Source: Xenorhabdus griffiniae
GTDB lineage: Bacteria; Pseudomonadota; Gammaproteobacteria; Enterobacterales; Enterobacteriaceae
Length of the DNA stretch: 64,000 nucleotides
Assembly (NCBI RefSeq): GCF_001028135.1
Contig: NZ_LDNM01000049.1
Span: 1-64,000 of the forward strand
Direction of reading: 5' to 3'
Shown here one piece after another: positions 1 to 8,983 of the stretch. Under the pieces are notes generated by a model. The model saw nothing but the letters and a program-made list of their open reading frames with translations, made no database searches and was not told the origin of the DNA. The translations under genes and the position numbers were made by a program. Position 1 is the first letter of the stretch. Each line of letters starts with the position of its first letter.

Positions 1-63
1 CGATACGTTTTCACGTATACACACTTTCCAGGCGTGCTCCTTCAGCCTCTCGGACACCTCACC
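1..63 (-). tRNA. tRNA-Ser(GGA), 3' part cut off by the window edge
   Basis: Read on the minus strand from base 63, the sequence starts GGTGAGGTGTCCGAG, the acceptor and D-arm of the enterobacterial tRNA-Ser(GGA) (serW/serX type). The anticodon loop CUGGAAA carries GGA at bases 29-27. The long serine-type variable arm (GTATACGTGAAAACGTATCG) follows and runs into the window edge, so the T-arm and acceptor 3' half are not visible. In E. coli a copy of this tRNA (serX) lies next to ghrA, as here. Identification rests on direct reading of a well-known tRNA. Confidence 0.93.
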
Positions 64-116
64 ATATTTTTATATTGCAGTGATTTCTCTTGAGTTCATC
101 GCTGCAACGGGGCGCT

Positions 117-145
117 ACTATAGGGAAAAGCAGGGCAGGCGTCAA
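117..145 (-). promoter_or_regulatory. Sigma70 promoter of the tRNA-Ser gene
   Basis: On the minus strand TTGACG (145-140) and TATAGT (122-117) are separated by 17 bases. This is close to consensus and is followed by a GC-rich discriminator (AGCGCCCCG), typical of stable-RNA promoters under stringent control. It points toward the tRNA about 50 bases downstream. The elements are seen directly; the stringent control is inferred from the discriminator. Confidence 0.8.
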
Positions 146-379
146 CAGGCTTATGACGATTTTTTCAGGCTTTTTGACCGATTAGACAAATAAAAAACAA
201 TTTGTGTGGCTGGTAGCCAATTACGGGAGTAAAAATGCTTTTTTGTTGCAACGCGTCATGGCAAATTTGTTAACCAGATAACATTATCAATATTTTCATT
301 CCTGTCTTCCTAATCGGAGGCTTGCAACCTTTCAGCAATAAGTTAACCCTATTAGAAAAACAAAAAGGAATGAGATTTT
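146..379. other. Intergenic region between the tRNA promoter and ghrA
   Basis: No ORF or stable hairpin is apparent. It must hold the ghrA promoter, but no convincing -35/-10 pair was identified. The ghrA ribosome binding site AAGGAATGAG sits just before the ATG. Confidence 0.5.
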
Positions 380-1330
380 ATGAACATCATTTTCTTTCAC
401 TCTTCTGCTCCTCATTTTAATTGCGATAAATGGTTTCAGGGCATACAAGCTAGGCTACCTGAGGCTAACATCCGGCAATGGGTGAGGGGTGATAATGCTC
501 CTGCTGATTATGCTTTAGTTTGGTTGCCTCCCCATGAAATGTTATCTAGCCGCCAGGATATCAAAGGGATATTTTCGCTTGGGGCTGGAGTGGATGCCAT
601 CCTTCAAAAAGAGCTAGAAAACCCGGGAACATTACCTAAAGGGATCCCGCTAATACGTCTTGAAGATACAGGTATGGCACAGCAAATGCAGGAATATGCG
701 GTTTCCTCAGTGTTATATTATTTCCGCCGCATGGATGAATATAAACAATATCAAGCACAGCGTCTTTGGAACCCCATGCCTGCCTATAATCGAAAAGAGT
801 TTGTTATTGGCGTCTTGGGGGCAGGCATTTTGGGGCGTAGCGTTATTGAAAAATTGAAAGAATTTGGTTTCAACGTTCGTTGCTGGAGCCGAACGCCAAA
901 ACAAATTGATCATGTCGAGAATTTCTATGGGAAAGCACAGCTAGATGACTTTCTTTCTGAATGTAAGGTATTGATTAATATCCTGCCAGATACGCCAGAA
1001 ACTCGTGGTCTCTTAAATCTTTCATTATTCAGGCAGTTAAAATCTGGCTCATATGTGATCAATATTGCACGAGGCGCTCAATTGGTAGAGCAAGATCTGC
1101 TGACAGCCATTGATAAAGGTTATGTGGCCGGTGCGACCCTTGATGTATTTGTTGACGAACCACTATCAAAATTTCACCCTTTCTGGACTCACCCACGCAT
1201 TAATATCACTCCACATATCGCGGCTAAGACTATTCCTGATGAAGCTATGGATATGATTTGTGACAATATCAGACGAATGGAAAAAGGCGAATCACCCATT
1301 GGTCTCGTTGATATGCGCCGTGGTTATTAA
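380..1330 (+). CDS. ghrA: Glyoxylate/hydroxypyruvate reductase A
   Basis: Cytoplasmic NADPH-dependent 2-hydroxyacid dehydrogenase that reduces glyoxylate to glycolate and hydroxypyruvate to glycerate. The 316 residues match E. coli GhrA (312 aa) over the full length. The Rossmann dinucleotide loop GVLGAGILG lies at residues 144-152. The D-isomer-specific catalytic set is Arg231 (INIARGA), Glu260 (VDEP) and His279 (TPHIAA). The start is an ATG with an AAGGAATGAG ribosome binding site. The gene is followed 85 bases later by ycdY on the same strand. In E. coli the phosphatase gene ycdX separates the two, and it is absent here. Confidence 0.95.
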   Translation: MNIIFFHSSAPHFNCDKWFQGIQARLPEANIRQWVRGDNAPADYALVWLPPHEMLSSRQDIKGIFSLGAGVDAILQKELENPGTLPKGIPLIRLEDTGMAQQMQEYAVSSVLYYFRRMDEYKQYQAQRLWNPMPAYNRKEFVIGVLGAGILGRSVIEKLKEFGFNVRCWSRTPKQIDHVENFYGKAQLDDFLSECKVLINILPDTPETRGLLNLSLFRQLKSGSYVINIARGAQLVEQDLLTAIDKGYVAGATLDVFVDEPLSKFHPFWTHPRINITPHIAAKTIPDEAMDMICDNIRRMEKGESPIGLVDMRRGY

Positions 1331-1415
1331 CAAGTCGCTTTACAGCAAGGCAGACGATTAGGGACAATAACAGATATCTATTATTTAGGTAAGTTATTGG
1401 GAGGTAAATTAAACC

Positions 1416-1958
1416 ATGAACGAATTTTCTATTGTCTGCCGCATATTGGGAACATTGTTTAACCGGGCACCACAAGATCCTGTTTTGCAACCTATAATCA
1501 CCCTGATTGCTGAGGGAAAATTGAAACCATTGTGGCCTTTGGAACAGGATGAGTTATTGGATAGGTTACAGAAAAACAGTGAGTTATCGGTAATTGAAGT
1601 CGATTATCATGCCTTGTTTACCGGAGCGTCTGCGGGTGTTGCAGTCTGCCGTTCTGATTATACTGATCAGGATGAAAGTGAAGTACGCCAGTTTTTGGTG
1701 GAACGAGGCATGCCTTTGTCTGATACTCCGGCCGATCAATTTGGCTCCTTATTGTTGGCTGCATCATGGCTGGAAGATCAGGCCGCAGAAGATGAAGTCC
1801 AGGCCCAGATTAAGTTGTTTGATGAATATTTGTTGCCTTGGTGTGGGCAATTTCTTGGTAAAGTTGAAGCCCATGCGACCAGCGGTTTTTATCGAACACT
1901 GGCGATGATGACCCGAGAGGCATTGCAAGCGTTACGTGAAGAGCTGGAAGTAGAGTGA
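1416..1958 (+). CDS. ycdY: TorD-family chaperone YcdY
   Basis: All-helical TorD/DmsD-family cytoplasmic chaperone. E. coli YcdY (184 aa) has been linked to activation of the zinc phosphatase YcdX and to swarming. The 180-residue product shares the N-terminal MNEFSIVCRILG segment, the PLEQDELLDRLQK stretch near residue 45 and the block ADQFGSLLLAASWLEDQ near residues 108-124, followed by LLPWCGQFLGKVEAHA. A GGAG ribosome binding site precedes the ATG. It is probably cotranscribed with ghrA. Its described partner YcdX is not in the adjacent position, so it either has another client or ycdX has moved. Confidence 0.92.
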   Translation: MNEFSIVCRILGTLFNRAPQDPVLQPIITLIAEGKLKPLWPLEQDELLDRLQKNSELSVIEVDYHALFTGASAGVAVCRSDYTDQDESEVRQFLVERGMPLSDTPADQFGSLLLAASWLEDQAAEDEVQAQIKLFDEYLLPWCGQFLGKVEAHATSGFYRTLAMMTREALQALREELEVE

Positions 1959-2000
1959 TCACTCACACAGATAAGTCAATCTAGCGACAATAAGTAAGGA

Positions 2001-2019
2001 CGGGTTGTTAAATGACCCG
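2001..2019. terminator. Hairpin between convergent ycdY and yceB
   Basis: CGGGT and ACCCG form a stem around a nine-base loop, followed on the plus strand by CCTTTGCTATTTTA. It sits between convergent genes and probably ends the ycdY transcript, possibly both. The stem is short and the T-tract interrupted. Confidence 0.5.
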
Positions 2020-2046
2020 CCTTTGCTATTTTATCGATAATGAAAA

Positions 2047-2610
2047 TTATTTATCATCCAAATCAATAACCAATTTACCAGGTTGAATTTTCAAGCCCTT
2101 GGCTAATTTTAAAGCAGTGGCTTCAGACTTGCTTTTTTCTGGATTTAAGACATAAACCGGATGAGCATCAAAAAACTCACTTAAAGACACATTCAAATAA
2201 GGGAGTAACATTTTAATTGGCGTGGCGACTTTTTCTGGTGTGGTTTGGTAGTCTACGATTTCCAATTCCTTAATGAAAATAGCGCCTTTTTTCGCATCGA
2301 ATAGCGGTTTAGCCCTGATAGTCAGTTTCATATCAGCATGAACCGTTCCCAGCAAGGTCACTAATTGAACTTTTGCCAGAGTTGATAATTCAATTTTTTC
2401 TGGATCCTGGCGGCCGATTTGACTGGTCAACTCTCCCAGTGTGATATTGGCTTTGGTCGCTGCGGGCAGGCTAATTTGCTTTTGATAATGAACTCTTTTT
2501 AATAAATAATCATTCAGCAAACCTTCGTTAATACTGACTTCCTTGAATTGATCACAGCCGCTGATTAATCCTGCCAATACCAATACAGCCCCTAAGAAAA
2601 ATCGTCTCAT
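2047..2610 (-). CDS. yceB: Lipoprotein YceB (DUF1439)
   Basis: Probable outer-membrane lipoprotein of unknown function. The 187 residues begin with a lipoprotein signal peptide (MRRFFLGAVLVLAGL) and lipobox LISGC with Cys19 as the predicted acylated residue. The next residues, Asp-Gln, put Asp at +2, which would formally favour inner-membrane retention under the Lol rule. The rest is a single DUF1439 domain similar in length and sequence to E. coli YceB (186 aa). Single gene, convergent with ycdY. The start ATG has a GGAG-type site (AAAGGAGATAAC) just upstream. Confidence 0.88.
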   Translation of the reverse strand: MRRFFLGAVLVLAGLISGCDQFKEVSINEGLLNDYLLKRVHYQKQISLPAATKANITLGELTSQIGRQDPEKIELSTLAKVQLVTLLGTVHADMKLTIRAKPLFDAKKGAIFIKELEIVDYQTTPEKVATPIKMLLPYLNVSLSEFFDAHPVYVLNPEKSKSEATALKLAKGLKIQPGKLVIDLDDK

Positions 2611-2881
2611 TGTTATCTCCTTTCGTTTTCAATGGGCAGATCTTACACTAATTATGACGTAATTAGCTCATCATATGACTAATGCTTGCCAATAATGATA
2701 GGTTCAATTTTCTTCTGGTTGAATTGAGGGGGCAGGGCATATGTGGTAACTAAGTCCACTAATTTTAAGTATTAAGGTAGAGGGATAGATATGATATTTT
2801 TTTATCGTCGGATGGTGATTAAAAATGCTGTAATCGCTCAATTAGTTAATAAATTTTCTAAGGTAAATATCAGGAGAAAAC

Positions 2882-3457
2882 ATGTTTGGTTATCGTTCTG
2901 CATCTCCCAAGATTCGTTTTATTACGCATAGAATAGTTGTTCGTGTGGTGTATGAACGGGATACCTATAAATTGGCTGAATATTATGCAGAAAATAAAGA
3001 TTTTCTTAAGCCATGGGAACCAACAAGAGAGAGTAGTTTTTATCAACCTTCTGGATGGACAAATAGGCTGAATTATATTGCGGAATTACAGCGGCAGGGA
3101 TCGGCATTTAATTTTTTGTTATTAGATCTTAATGAAAATGAAGTCATGGGGATTGCTAATTTCACTAATGTTGTACGGGGAGCGTTCTATTCCTGTTATC
3201 TGGGTTATTCTTTAGGCGAAAAATGGCAAGGTCAAGGGTTAATGTATGAAGCCTTGCAACCGACAATCCGTTATATGCAACGCCACCAAAAAATGCACCG
3301 GATTATGGCTAATTACATGCCACATAATCATCGCAGTGGAAATTTACTTAAGAGGTTAGGTTTTGAACGAGAAGGTTATGCCAGGAACTATTTAATGATT
3401 GACGGAGTTTGGCAGGATCATGTGTTGACATCACTGATTGATGATTCATGGGGATAA
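2882..3457 (+). CDS. rimJ: Ribosomal protein S5 N-terminal alanine acetyltransferase RimJ
   Basis: GNAT acetyltransferase that acetylates the N-terminal alanine of ribosomal protein S5. The 191 residues match E. coli RimJ (194 aa) from the N-terminal MFGYRS onward. The acetyl-CoA-binding loop is [12 protein letters not shown] (about residues 116-127), and the C-terminal [24 protein letters not shown] block is typical of the Rim group. The start ATG has an AGGAGAAAA site. The last 12 bases overlap the 3' end of the convergent kinase gene. E. coli has yceH and mviM downstream before murJ; both are absent here and the kinase occupies the gap. Confidence 0.94.
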   Translation: MFGYRSASPKIRFITHRIVVRVVYERDTYKLAEYYAENKDFLKPWEPTRESSFYQPSGWTNRLNYIAELQRQGSAFNFLLLDLNENEVMGIANFTNVVRGAFYSCYLGYSLGEKWQGQGLMYEALQPTIRYMQRHQKMHRIMANYMPHNHRSGNLLKRLGFEREGYARNYLMIDGVWQDHVLTSLIDDSWG

Positions 3458-4417
3458 ATTTGTTGAAAAAAGAGCAATGAATTCGGATATAGACAGTGGC
3501 CGTCTTGAGGGGTTTATTGCCAGGGCAGAGTCAATGGCATGCAGAAACGGTAAGGAATATCCCGCTGGACGCAGTTTGACCAGCGGCTGATAATTATCGT
3601 CAAGATTGCGCACGATACTGACCGGAGGGGATTTACCCACAATCAAAGTATAGAGTACGGCCCCCAACGCATAGAGATCTGTCCAGGGACCATGTTGGTT
3701 TTCTTCATTGGCAGTATATTGCTCAACGGGCGTAAAGCCGGAGCGGATGGTTATTTCTGTATCATCAGACAAGCGTGTTGTTGTTTGGCGGGTAGATCCT
3801 AAATCCAGCAATATGGGTGATTGATTCTCTTGGATCAAAATATTGTCCAAGGAAATATCACAATGTAAATAATTTCTTTGATGGAGCGTATCAAGGACAT
3901 TTAACAAGGGAAACAGTATCTGACGCAGCCAATGTTCATTGATGAAATGTGGATGTTTTATCCTCAATTTATTTAATGTCATTCCCTTATAGAAGGAAGC
4001 TGCTATATATGCTGTGCAGTTTTGTTGCCAAAAGCGCAGAAAACGGGGAAGACAGGGGTGTTGGAAACAGGACATCAAGTGGGCTTCACGGATAAAGTCT
4101 TGCAACCCAGCATAAAATCGTTCTTCTAATTTTTTTCCTCGTAAGTTGAGTTTCATATCTTGACGGCGTATAGCAAAAGAGTGGGGCGTATATTCTTTGA
4201 TAGCAATAGATTGCTTGAGATGGTGATCCCAAACACGATACACAATACTGCCGCCGCTTTTGCCAATGACTTCTTCGATTTCGAATTCATTGAGGCAGTA
4301 TCCGATTGGAAGAGGGGGGGTAAAGCCAATGCTACCACCGATATGTGTCCTGTGAAAATTTTGCAAATGGATGGCCTCTTGGTTATTTCTGGACACCTGC
4401 TGATCATGACATCTCAA
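3446..4417 (-). CDS. Hanks-type serine/threonine protein kinase (orphan)
   Basis: Eukaryotic-like protein kinase domain filling almost all of 323 residues. Visible motifs, numbered from the TTG at 4417: degenerate glycine loop IGKSGGS (51-57), VAIK-type Lys74 (IAIKEY), helix-C Glu111, catalytic loop HCD at 185-187 (HRD in most kinases) running HCDISLDN to Asn192, DLG at 205-207 (instead of DFG), the GFTPVEQY substrate loop (228-235) and Asp247 in the F-helix. The ATP-handling Lys, Glu, Asp, Asn and Asp residues are all present, so activity is plausible. There is no transmembrane segment or sensor domain, so it is probably cytoplasmic. The start is uncertain because no in-frame ATG lies before residue 88; TTG 4417 or GTG 4396 are possible. 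It lies alone between rimJ and murJ with no phosphatase neighbour. Substrate unknown. Confidence 0.85.
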   Translation of the reverse strand: MRCHDQQVSRNNQEAIHLQNFHRTHIGGSIGFTPPLPIGYCLNEFEIEEVIGKSGGSIVYRVWDHHLKQSIAIKEYTPHSFAIRRQDMKLNLRGKKLEERFYAGLQDFIREAHLMSCFQHPCLPRFLRFWQQNCTAYIAASFYKGMTLNKLRIKHPHFINEHWLRQILFPLLNVLDTLHQRNYLHCDISLDNILIQENQSPILLDLGSTRQTTTRLSDDTEITIRSGFTPVEQYTANEENQHGPWTDLYALGAVLYTLIVGKSPPVSIVRNLDDNYQPLVKLRPAGYSLPFLHAIDSALAINPSRRPLSISEFIALFSTNLSP

Positions 4418-4680
4418 ATAACTTCATCATTCAATGGATAGTAAGGAATGACCAGTCATATATTGAGTTAAGCATAATGTTTATTATTTGTGATCTGTGG
4501 ATGTGACTCTGTTTATGGAATATATATTTGATAGGATATGAACGAGGTTTTGTGTTCACCTGTCCAGTCATTGAAATGAATGGAAATTATTAATTTTCAA
4601 CAATATTATCTTGATTTCTTTGGCTTAATCGCTTTACATCTTTTATGCTCATTCCATAAAAATCAATCTTAGAAGATACC

Positions 4681-6219
4681 ATGAATTTACTGAAATCACT
4701 GGCAGCGGTCAGCTCAATGACGATGTTCTCCCGCGTTCTGGGCTTTATTCGTGATGCCATCATTGCCCGTATATTTGGTGCGGGTATGGCAACAGATGCC
4801 TTTTTCGTTGCCTTCAAACTCCCTAACTTATTGCGCCGTATTTTTGCTGAAGGCGCTTTTTCACAAGCGTTTGTTCCGATACTTGCTGAGTATAAAAATC
4901 AGCAGGGGGATGAGGCAACACGCACCTTTATTGCCTATGTATCAGGGATGTTGACGCTGATTTTGGCGATAGTCACGGTGATTGGGGTGATTGCCGCGCC
5001 TTGGGTCATCTATGTCACGGCACCGGGTTTTACCGATACACCGGATAAATTCACTTTAACCCGTGATCTACTCAGAATTACCTTCCCTTACATTTTTTTG
5101 ATATCTCTGGCTTCCTTAGCGGGAGCGGTTCTCAATACGTGGAATCGCTTTTCTGTGCCTGCCTTTGCACCAACATTGCTTAATGTCAGCATGATTATTT
5201 TTTCGCTGTTTGTGGCACCTTACTGCAATCCACCAGTGATGGCATTAGGTTGGGCAGTGATCGCTGGTGGTATTTTGCAATTGGCTTATCAGCTTCCGCA
5301 CCTGAAAAAAATAGGTATGCTGGTATTGCCACGAATTTCCTTTCGTGACAGCAGAGTATGGCGGGTTATTCGTCAGATGGGACCGGCTATTTTGGGGGTT
5401 TCAGTCAGTCAAATTTCACTGATCATCAATACCATTTTTGCTTCATTTCTGGTTTCTGGCTCGGTTTCGTGGATGTATTACGCCGATCGTTTAATGGAAT
5501 TGCCTTCGGGAGTATTGGGGGTGGCGTTAGGGACAATCCTTTTGCCTTCACTGGCAAAAAGTTTTTCCAATGGGGATCATCAGGAATATAGAAGGCTAAT
5601 GGATTGGGGGTTGCGCCTTTGCTTTTTGTTGGCTTTACCTTGCGCGGTGGCATTGGGCATTTTAGCAGAGCCATTAACCGTGTCACTCTTCCAGTACGGC
5701 AATTTTTCTGCCTTTGATGCAGAAATGACACAACGCGCATTAATTGCGTACTGCTTTGGCCTGATGGGATTGATTGTGGTTAAAGTCCTCGCTCCTGGTT
5801 TTTACTCTCGTCAGGATATTAAAACCCCAGTCAAGATTGCGATTGCAACCCTGATTTTGACTCAGTTAATGAATCTGGCTTTTATTGGTTCATTAAAACA
5901 TGCGGGGTTGGCGCTTTCTATTGGTTTGGCTGCTTGCTTCAATGCCAGTATGCTTTATTGGCAATTGCGCAAGCGTGAGATTTTTAAACCGCTGGCAGGA
6001 TGGGGCATCTTCCTGTTGAAACTGGTGGTGGCCATTGCGGTCATGGTCGGGGTATTGTTGACGATATTGTGGTTTATGCCTGCCTGGGATGAGGGCAATA
6101 TGGCATTGCGCCTGTTACGGTTGATGGGGGTCGTGGTTGCCGGTGCGGGGAGTTATTTTGCCACATTGGCTGTCATGGGGTTTCGATTGAAGGATTTTGC
6201 TCAACGCGGATTGCAGTAA
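4681..6219 (+). CDS. murJ: Lipid II flippase MurJ
   Basis: Polytopic inner-membrane protein of the MOP superfamily that flips lipid II to the periplasmic face for peptidoglycan synthesis. The 512 residues match E. coli MurJ (511 aa) end to end, beginning [29 protein letters not shown]. Arg18 and Arg24 of this block correspond to essential cavity arginines. About 14 hydrophobic segments are visible. The ribosome binding site (TTAGAAGAT) is weak. A long hairpin follows, then argS converges from the other strand. Essential gene. Confidence 0.96.
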   Translation: MNLLKSLAAVSSMTMFSRVLGFIRDAIIARIFGAGMATDAFFVAFKLPNLLRRIFAEGAFSQAFVPILAEYKNQQGDEATRTFIAYVSGMLTLILAIVTVIGVIAAPWVIYVTAPGFTDTPDKFTLTRDLLRITFPYIFLISLASLAGAVLNTWNRFSVPAFAPTLLNVSMIIFSLFVAPYCNPPVMALGWAVIAGGILQLAYQLPHLKKIGMLVLPRISFRDSRVWRVIRQMGPAILGVSVSQISLIINTIFASFLVSGSVSWMYYADRLMELPSGVLGVALGTILLPSLAKSFSNGDHQEYRRLMDWGLRLCFLLALPCAVALGILAEPLTVSLFQYGNFSAFDAEMTQRALIAYCFGLMGLIVVKVLAPGFYSRQDIKTPVKIAIATLILTQLMNLAFIGSLKHAGLALSIGLAACFNASMLYWQLRKREIFKPLAGWGIFLLKLVVAIAVMVGVLLTILWFMPAWDEGNMALRLLRLMGVVVAGAGSYFATLAVMGFRLKDFAQRGLQ

Positions 6220-6251
6220 CTGATTAATTAATTGCGTTTGTATTAAGTGAA

Positions 6252-6286
6252 CTGAAACCGGCATGATTTTTCCATGCCAGTTTCAG
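6252..6286. terminator. Long hairpin between convergent murJ and argS
   Basis: CTGAAACCGGCATG and CATGCCAGTTTCAG form a 14-position stem with one mismatch around a seven-base loop. It lies between convergent stop codons. No strong T-tract follows on either strand, so it may act as a weak bidirectional terminator or mainly protect the 3' ends. Confidence 0.55.
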
Positions 6287-6295
6287 ACAAGGTGA

Positions 6296-8026
6296 TTACA
6301 TCCGTTCTACCGTCTCAATACCCAAGGTATCCAGACCTAGCTTCAACGTTTTTGCCGTCAGCAGGGCTAATTTCAGGCGGCTCTGACGCACTTCTTCGCT
6401 ATCCGCATTCAGGATTGGGCAATGTTCGTAGAAACCAGAGAACAGGCCAGCCAGATCATAGAGGTAAGCACACATTACGTGAGGCGTGCCTTCACGGGCA
6501 ACGATTGTGATAGTTTCTTCAAATTGTAACAGACGCGTTGCCAGCGCTTGCTCACGTTCTTCGTTCAGAAGAATAGGGGAGGTCAGGCTGTTTTCATCGA
6601 TTTGTGCACGTTTGAAAATAGAATTTACGCGGGTATAGGCATATTGCATATAAGGTGCGGTATTACCTTCAAAGGCGAGCATGTTATCCCAGTCAAATAC
6701 ATAGTCGGTAGTCCGGTTTTTGGAGAGATCGGCATACTTCACCGCGCCAATACCTACGGCGTTGACAACTTTTTTCAGTTCGTCTTCCGACATATCTGGG
6801 TTTTTCTCACGGATCAGGGCGTCTGCACGTTCGATCGCTTCATCCAGCAAATCAGACAGTCTTACTGTACCCCCTGCACGGGTTTTGAATGGTTTGCCAT
6901 CTTTGCCCAACATCATGCCGAACATATGGTGTTCGAGCGACATGGATTCAGGAATGTAACCTGCCTTGCGTACGATTGTCCAGGCTTGCATCAGGTGTTG
7001 GTGTTGGCGTGAATCGATGTAGTAAAGAACCCGGTCAGCATGCAGGACTTCATGACGGTATTTGGCACAAGCGATATCCGTGGTGGTATAAAGATAGCCC
7101 CCATCTTTTTTCTGGATGATAACACCCATTGGTTCGCCTTCTTTGTTCTTATACTCATCAAAGTAAACCACGATAGCACCATCACTCTCAACGGCAAGCC
7201 CACGTTGTTTCAGGTCGGCAACAACGCCGGGCAGCATATCGTTATACAGGCTTTCACCCATAACATCGTTTTTTGTCAGCGTCACATTCAGGCGATCATA
7301 GGTTTCCTGATTCTGTGACATGGTGATATCAACCAGTTTGCGCCACATAGTCCGGCAATATTCATCTCCGCCTTGCAGTTTTACGACGTAGCTACGGGCG
7401 CGAACAGCAAATTCTTCATCTTCATCGTAAGTTTTCTTCGCTTTACGGTAGAAGGCTTCCAAATCGGCTAATGCCATATCACTGGCATCTTCGTTCTGGA
7501 TTTTTTCCAGATAGGCAATCAGCATCCCGAACTGAGTACCCCAGTCACCAACGTGATTGGCACGAATGACTTTGTGCCCCAAAAACTCAAGGGTACGTGC
7601 TGCGGCATCGCCAATAATCGTGGAACGAATGTGCCCAATGTGCATTTGCTTTGCCACATTCGGCGCAGAATAGTCGATAACGATGGTTTGCGGCGCGACC
7701 GGCGTGATGCCCAGTTTTTCATCTTTCAGCGCTGTTTCAACATTGGCAGCGACCCACGTTTTATCCAGAAAGATATTGATAAAGCCAGGGCCTGCAATCT
7801 CAACTTTGCTGGCAATGCCTTGCAAGTCCAGCAAACTGACGACTTTTTCTGCTAATTGTCGGGGGGGCATGCCCACTTTTTTCGCAGCCGCCATGACACC
7901 ATTTGCCTGGTAGCCACCAAACTGAGCTTTTGCAGATTGACGGACGTGAGCTTCACTGTCGGCTGGAGCACCAGCAGCAATCAGCGCATGGCTGATTTTT
8001 TCTGAAAGAATGGCCTGAATATTCAC
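6296..8026 (-). CDS. argS: Arginyl-tRNA synthetase
   Basis: Class I aminoacyl-tRNA synthetase that charges tRNA-Arg. The 576 residues align without gaps to E. coli ArgS (577 aa). The N-terminal Add-1 domain is followed by the HIGH motif (HIGH, residues 129-132). The usual KMSKS is replaced, as is normal for ArgS, by a [12 protein letters not shown] segment near residue 380. The C-terminal anticodon-binding domain ends in [10 protein letters not shown], conserved to the last residue. The start is GTG at 8026, as in E. coli. Monocistronic; yecM is divergent. Confidence 0.97.
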   Translation of the reverse strand: MNIQAILSEKISHALIAAGAPADSEAHVRQSAKAQFGGYQANGVMAAAKKVGMPPRQLAEKVVSLLDLQGIASKVEIAGPGFINIFLDKTWVAANVETALKDEKLGITPVAPQTIVIDYSAPNVAKQMHIGHIRSTIIGDAAARTLEFLGHKVIRANHVGDWGTQFGMLIAYLEKIQNEDASDMALADLEAFYRKAKKTYDEDEEFAVRARSYVVKLQGGDEYCRTMWRKLVDITMSQNQETYDRLNVTLTKNDVMGESLYNDMLPGVVADLKQRGLAVESDGAIVVYFDEYKNKEGEPMGVIIQKKDGGYLYTTTDIACAKYRHEVLHADRVLYYIDSRQHQHLMQAWTIVRKAGYIPESMSLEHHMFGMMLGKDGKPFKTRAGGTVRLSDLLDEAIERADALIREKNPDMSEDELKKVVNAVGIGAVKYADLSKNRTTDYVFDWDNMLAFEGNTAPYMQYAYTRVNSIFKRAQIDENSLTSPILLNEEREQALATRLLQFEETITIVAREGTPHVMCAYLYDLAGLFSGFYEHCPILNADSEEVRQSRLKLALLTAKTLKLGLDTLGIETVERM

Positions 8027-8218
8027 CGGGTTACCTTAAATTACGCACAAAAGCCCCTGCATCTGGACTGTGCAAATACTCTCAAGCGTGTGGGTTAGAC
8101 AAAATAACGGGTTTTATACCATATTCAGCATCCTGCATGCTACCATCAGCCGCCGCTTGCGGTATGACTTTTTGTTTTCCGTTCGCCTTTCAGGCGATAG
8201 TTTTTTGCTGGGGGAAAG

Positions 8219-8767
8219 ATGACACACTTTTCAACAATTCCTGAATTACAGGATTTGGTGGCTGATTTATATCAGTTTGAACAAAAGCTAAAGCAGTTTG
8301 GTGAACATTTGGGCCTGGAACTTACACAGTATACAGCGGATCATATTTCCCTGCGTTGTAATGCTATTTCAATCGCTGATCGCTGGCGTCAAGGTTTTCT
8401 GCAATGTGGTCAATTGTTGTCTGAAAGCAGGATCAATGGCCGGCCGATCTGCTTATTTGAGTTAGAACAGCCAATTACTTTACTGGGCTGGCAAATTGAT
8501 TGTGTCGAATTACCTTATCCGGGTAAAAAGCCATATATTCACGAAGGTTGGGAACATGTCGAATTTGTCCTGCCTGTGCCACCAGAACAACTGATACCCG
8601 AAGCCTATAAATTACTGCCTGATCCGTTGCCCGTTGTTTTTCGTACAAAAGAGAGCCATCCGCAAGGTGACAATGAAAGGTTACCAAATCCAACGTTAGC
8701 AGTGACAAAAGATGATGTCACAATCAAATTTCACCCTTTTTCTCTCAAAGAGATTATCAAAAATTAA
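8219..8767 (+). CDS. yecM: VOC-fold protein YecM
   Basis: Small cytoplasmic protein of the vicinal-oxygen-chelate/glyoxalase fold. The E. coli homologue YecM is a structurally known, probable metal-binding protein without an assigned reaction. The 182 residues include the candidate metal-ligand stretches DHISLRC (about residues 41-47) and the EHVEFVLP segment near residue 118. In E. coli argS, yecM and cutC are neighbours. Here the dgo operon has been placed between yecM and cutC. The start is the ATG after GGGGGAAAG. Confidence 0.9.
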   Translation: MTHFSTIPELQDLVADLYQFEQKLKQFGEHLGLELTQYTADHISLRCNAISIADRWRQGFLQCGQLLSESRINGRPICLFELEQPITLLGWQIDCVELPYPGKKPYIHEGWEHVEFVLPVPPEQLIPEAYKLLPDPLPVVFRTKESHPQGDNERLPNPTLAVTKDDVTIKFHPFSLKEIIKN

Positions 8768-8800
8768 ACATGCTGTGTTCTTTTTGTGATCTTTATCGTA

Positions 8801-8983
8801 GTACTGCAACTCCGCGTAGCGATAAGCTCGTTTCAGTGAGCGATATTTGAACGAATCTGGATGAGCGATTAAGACACGCCAGGAAAAGAAGGCGCTGTTT
8901 GATACGGTACGGCATCAAGATGGGAATCAGCGGCCTTTGTCATGATTGCCAGTTCAGCACGAAGGCTTAAGGAAATCACATGA
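8801..8983 (+). pseudogene. dgoR: Degenerate C-terminal remnant of the galactonate repressor gene dgoR
   Basis: Translating from 8801 gives VLQLRVAISSFQ, an in-frame TGA at 8837, then AIFERIWMSD and a TAA at 8870. After frame changes it continues ALFDTVRHQDG and then MIASSARRLKEIT, ending at a TGA that overlaps the dgoK ATG (ATGA). These blocks run in the same order as the C-terminal third of the E. coli GntR-family repressor DgoR as I know it (AISSLQRAVFERTWMGD, KALFDAIRHQDG, MIASSTRRLKEIT). The DNA-binding N-terminal part is absent because yecM ends only 34 bases upstream. At least two stops and two frame disruptions make it non-functional. Confidence 0.88.

Noticed and set aside
2791-2940. 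Short plus-strand ORF with a fair ribosome binding site upstream of rimJ
   Set aside because: It runs into rimJ in another frame, has no recognisable domain and an AT-rich codon pattern; more likely the rimJ leader.
6548-7012. 154-codon plus-strand ORF opposite argS
   Set aside because: Antisense shadow of argS without independent coding evidence.
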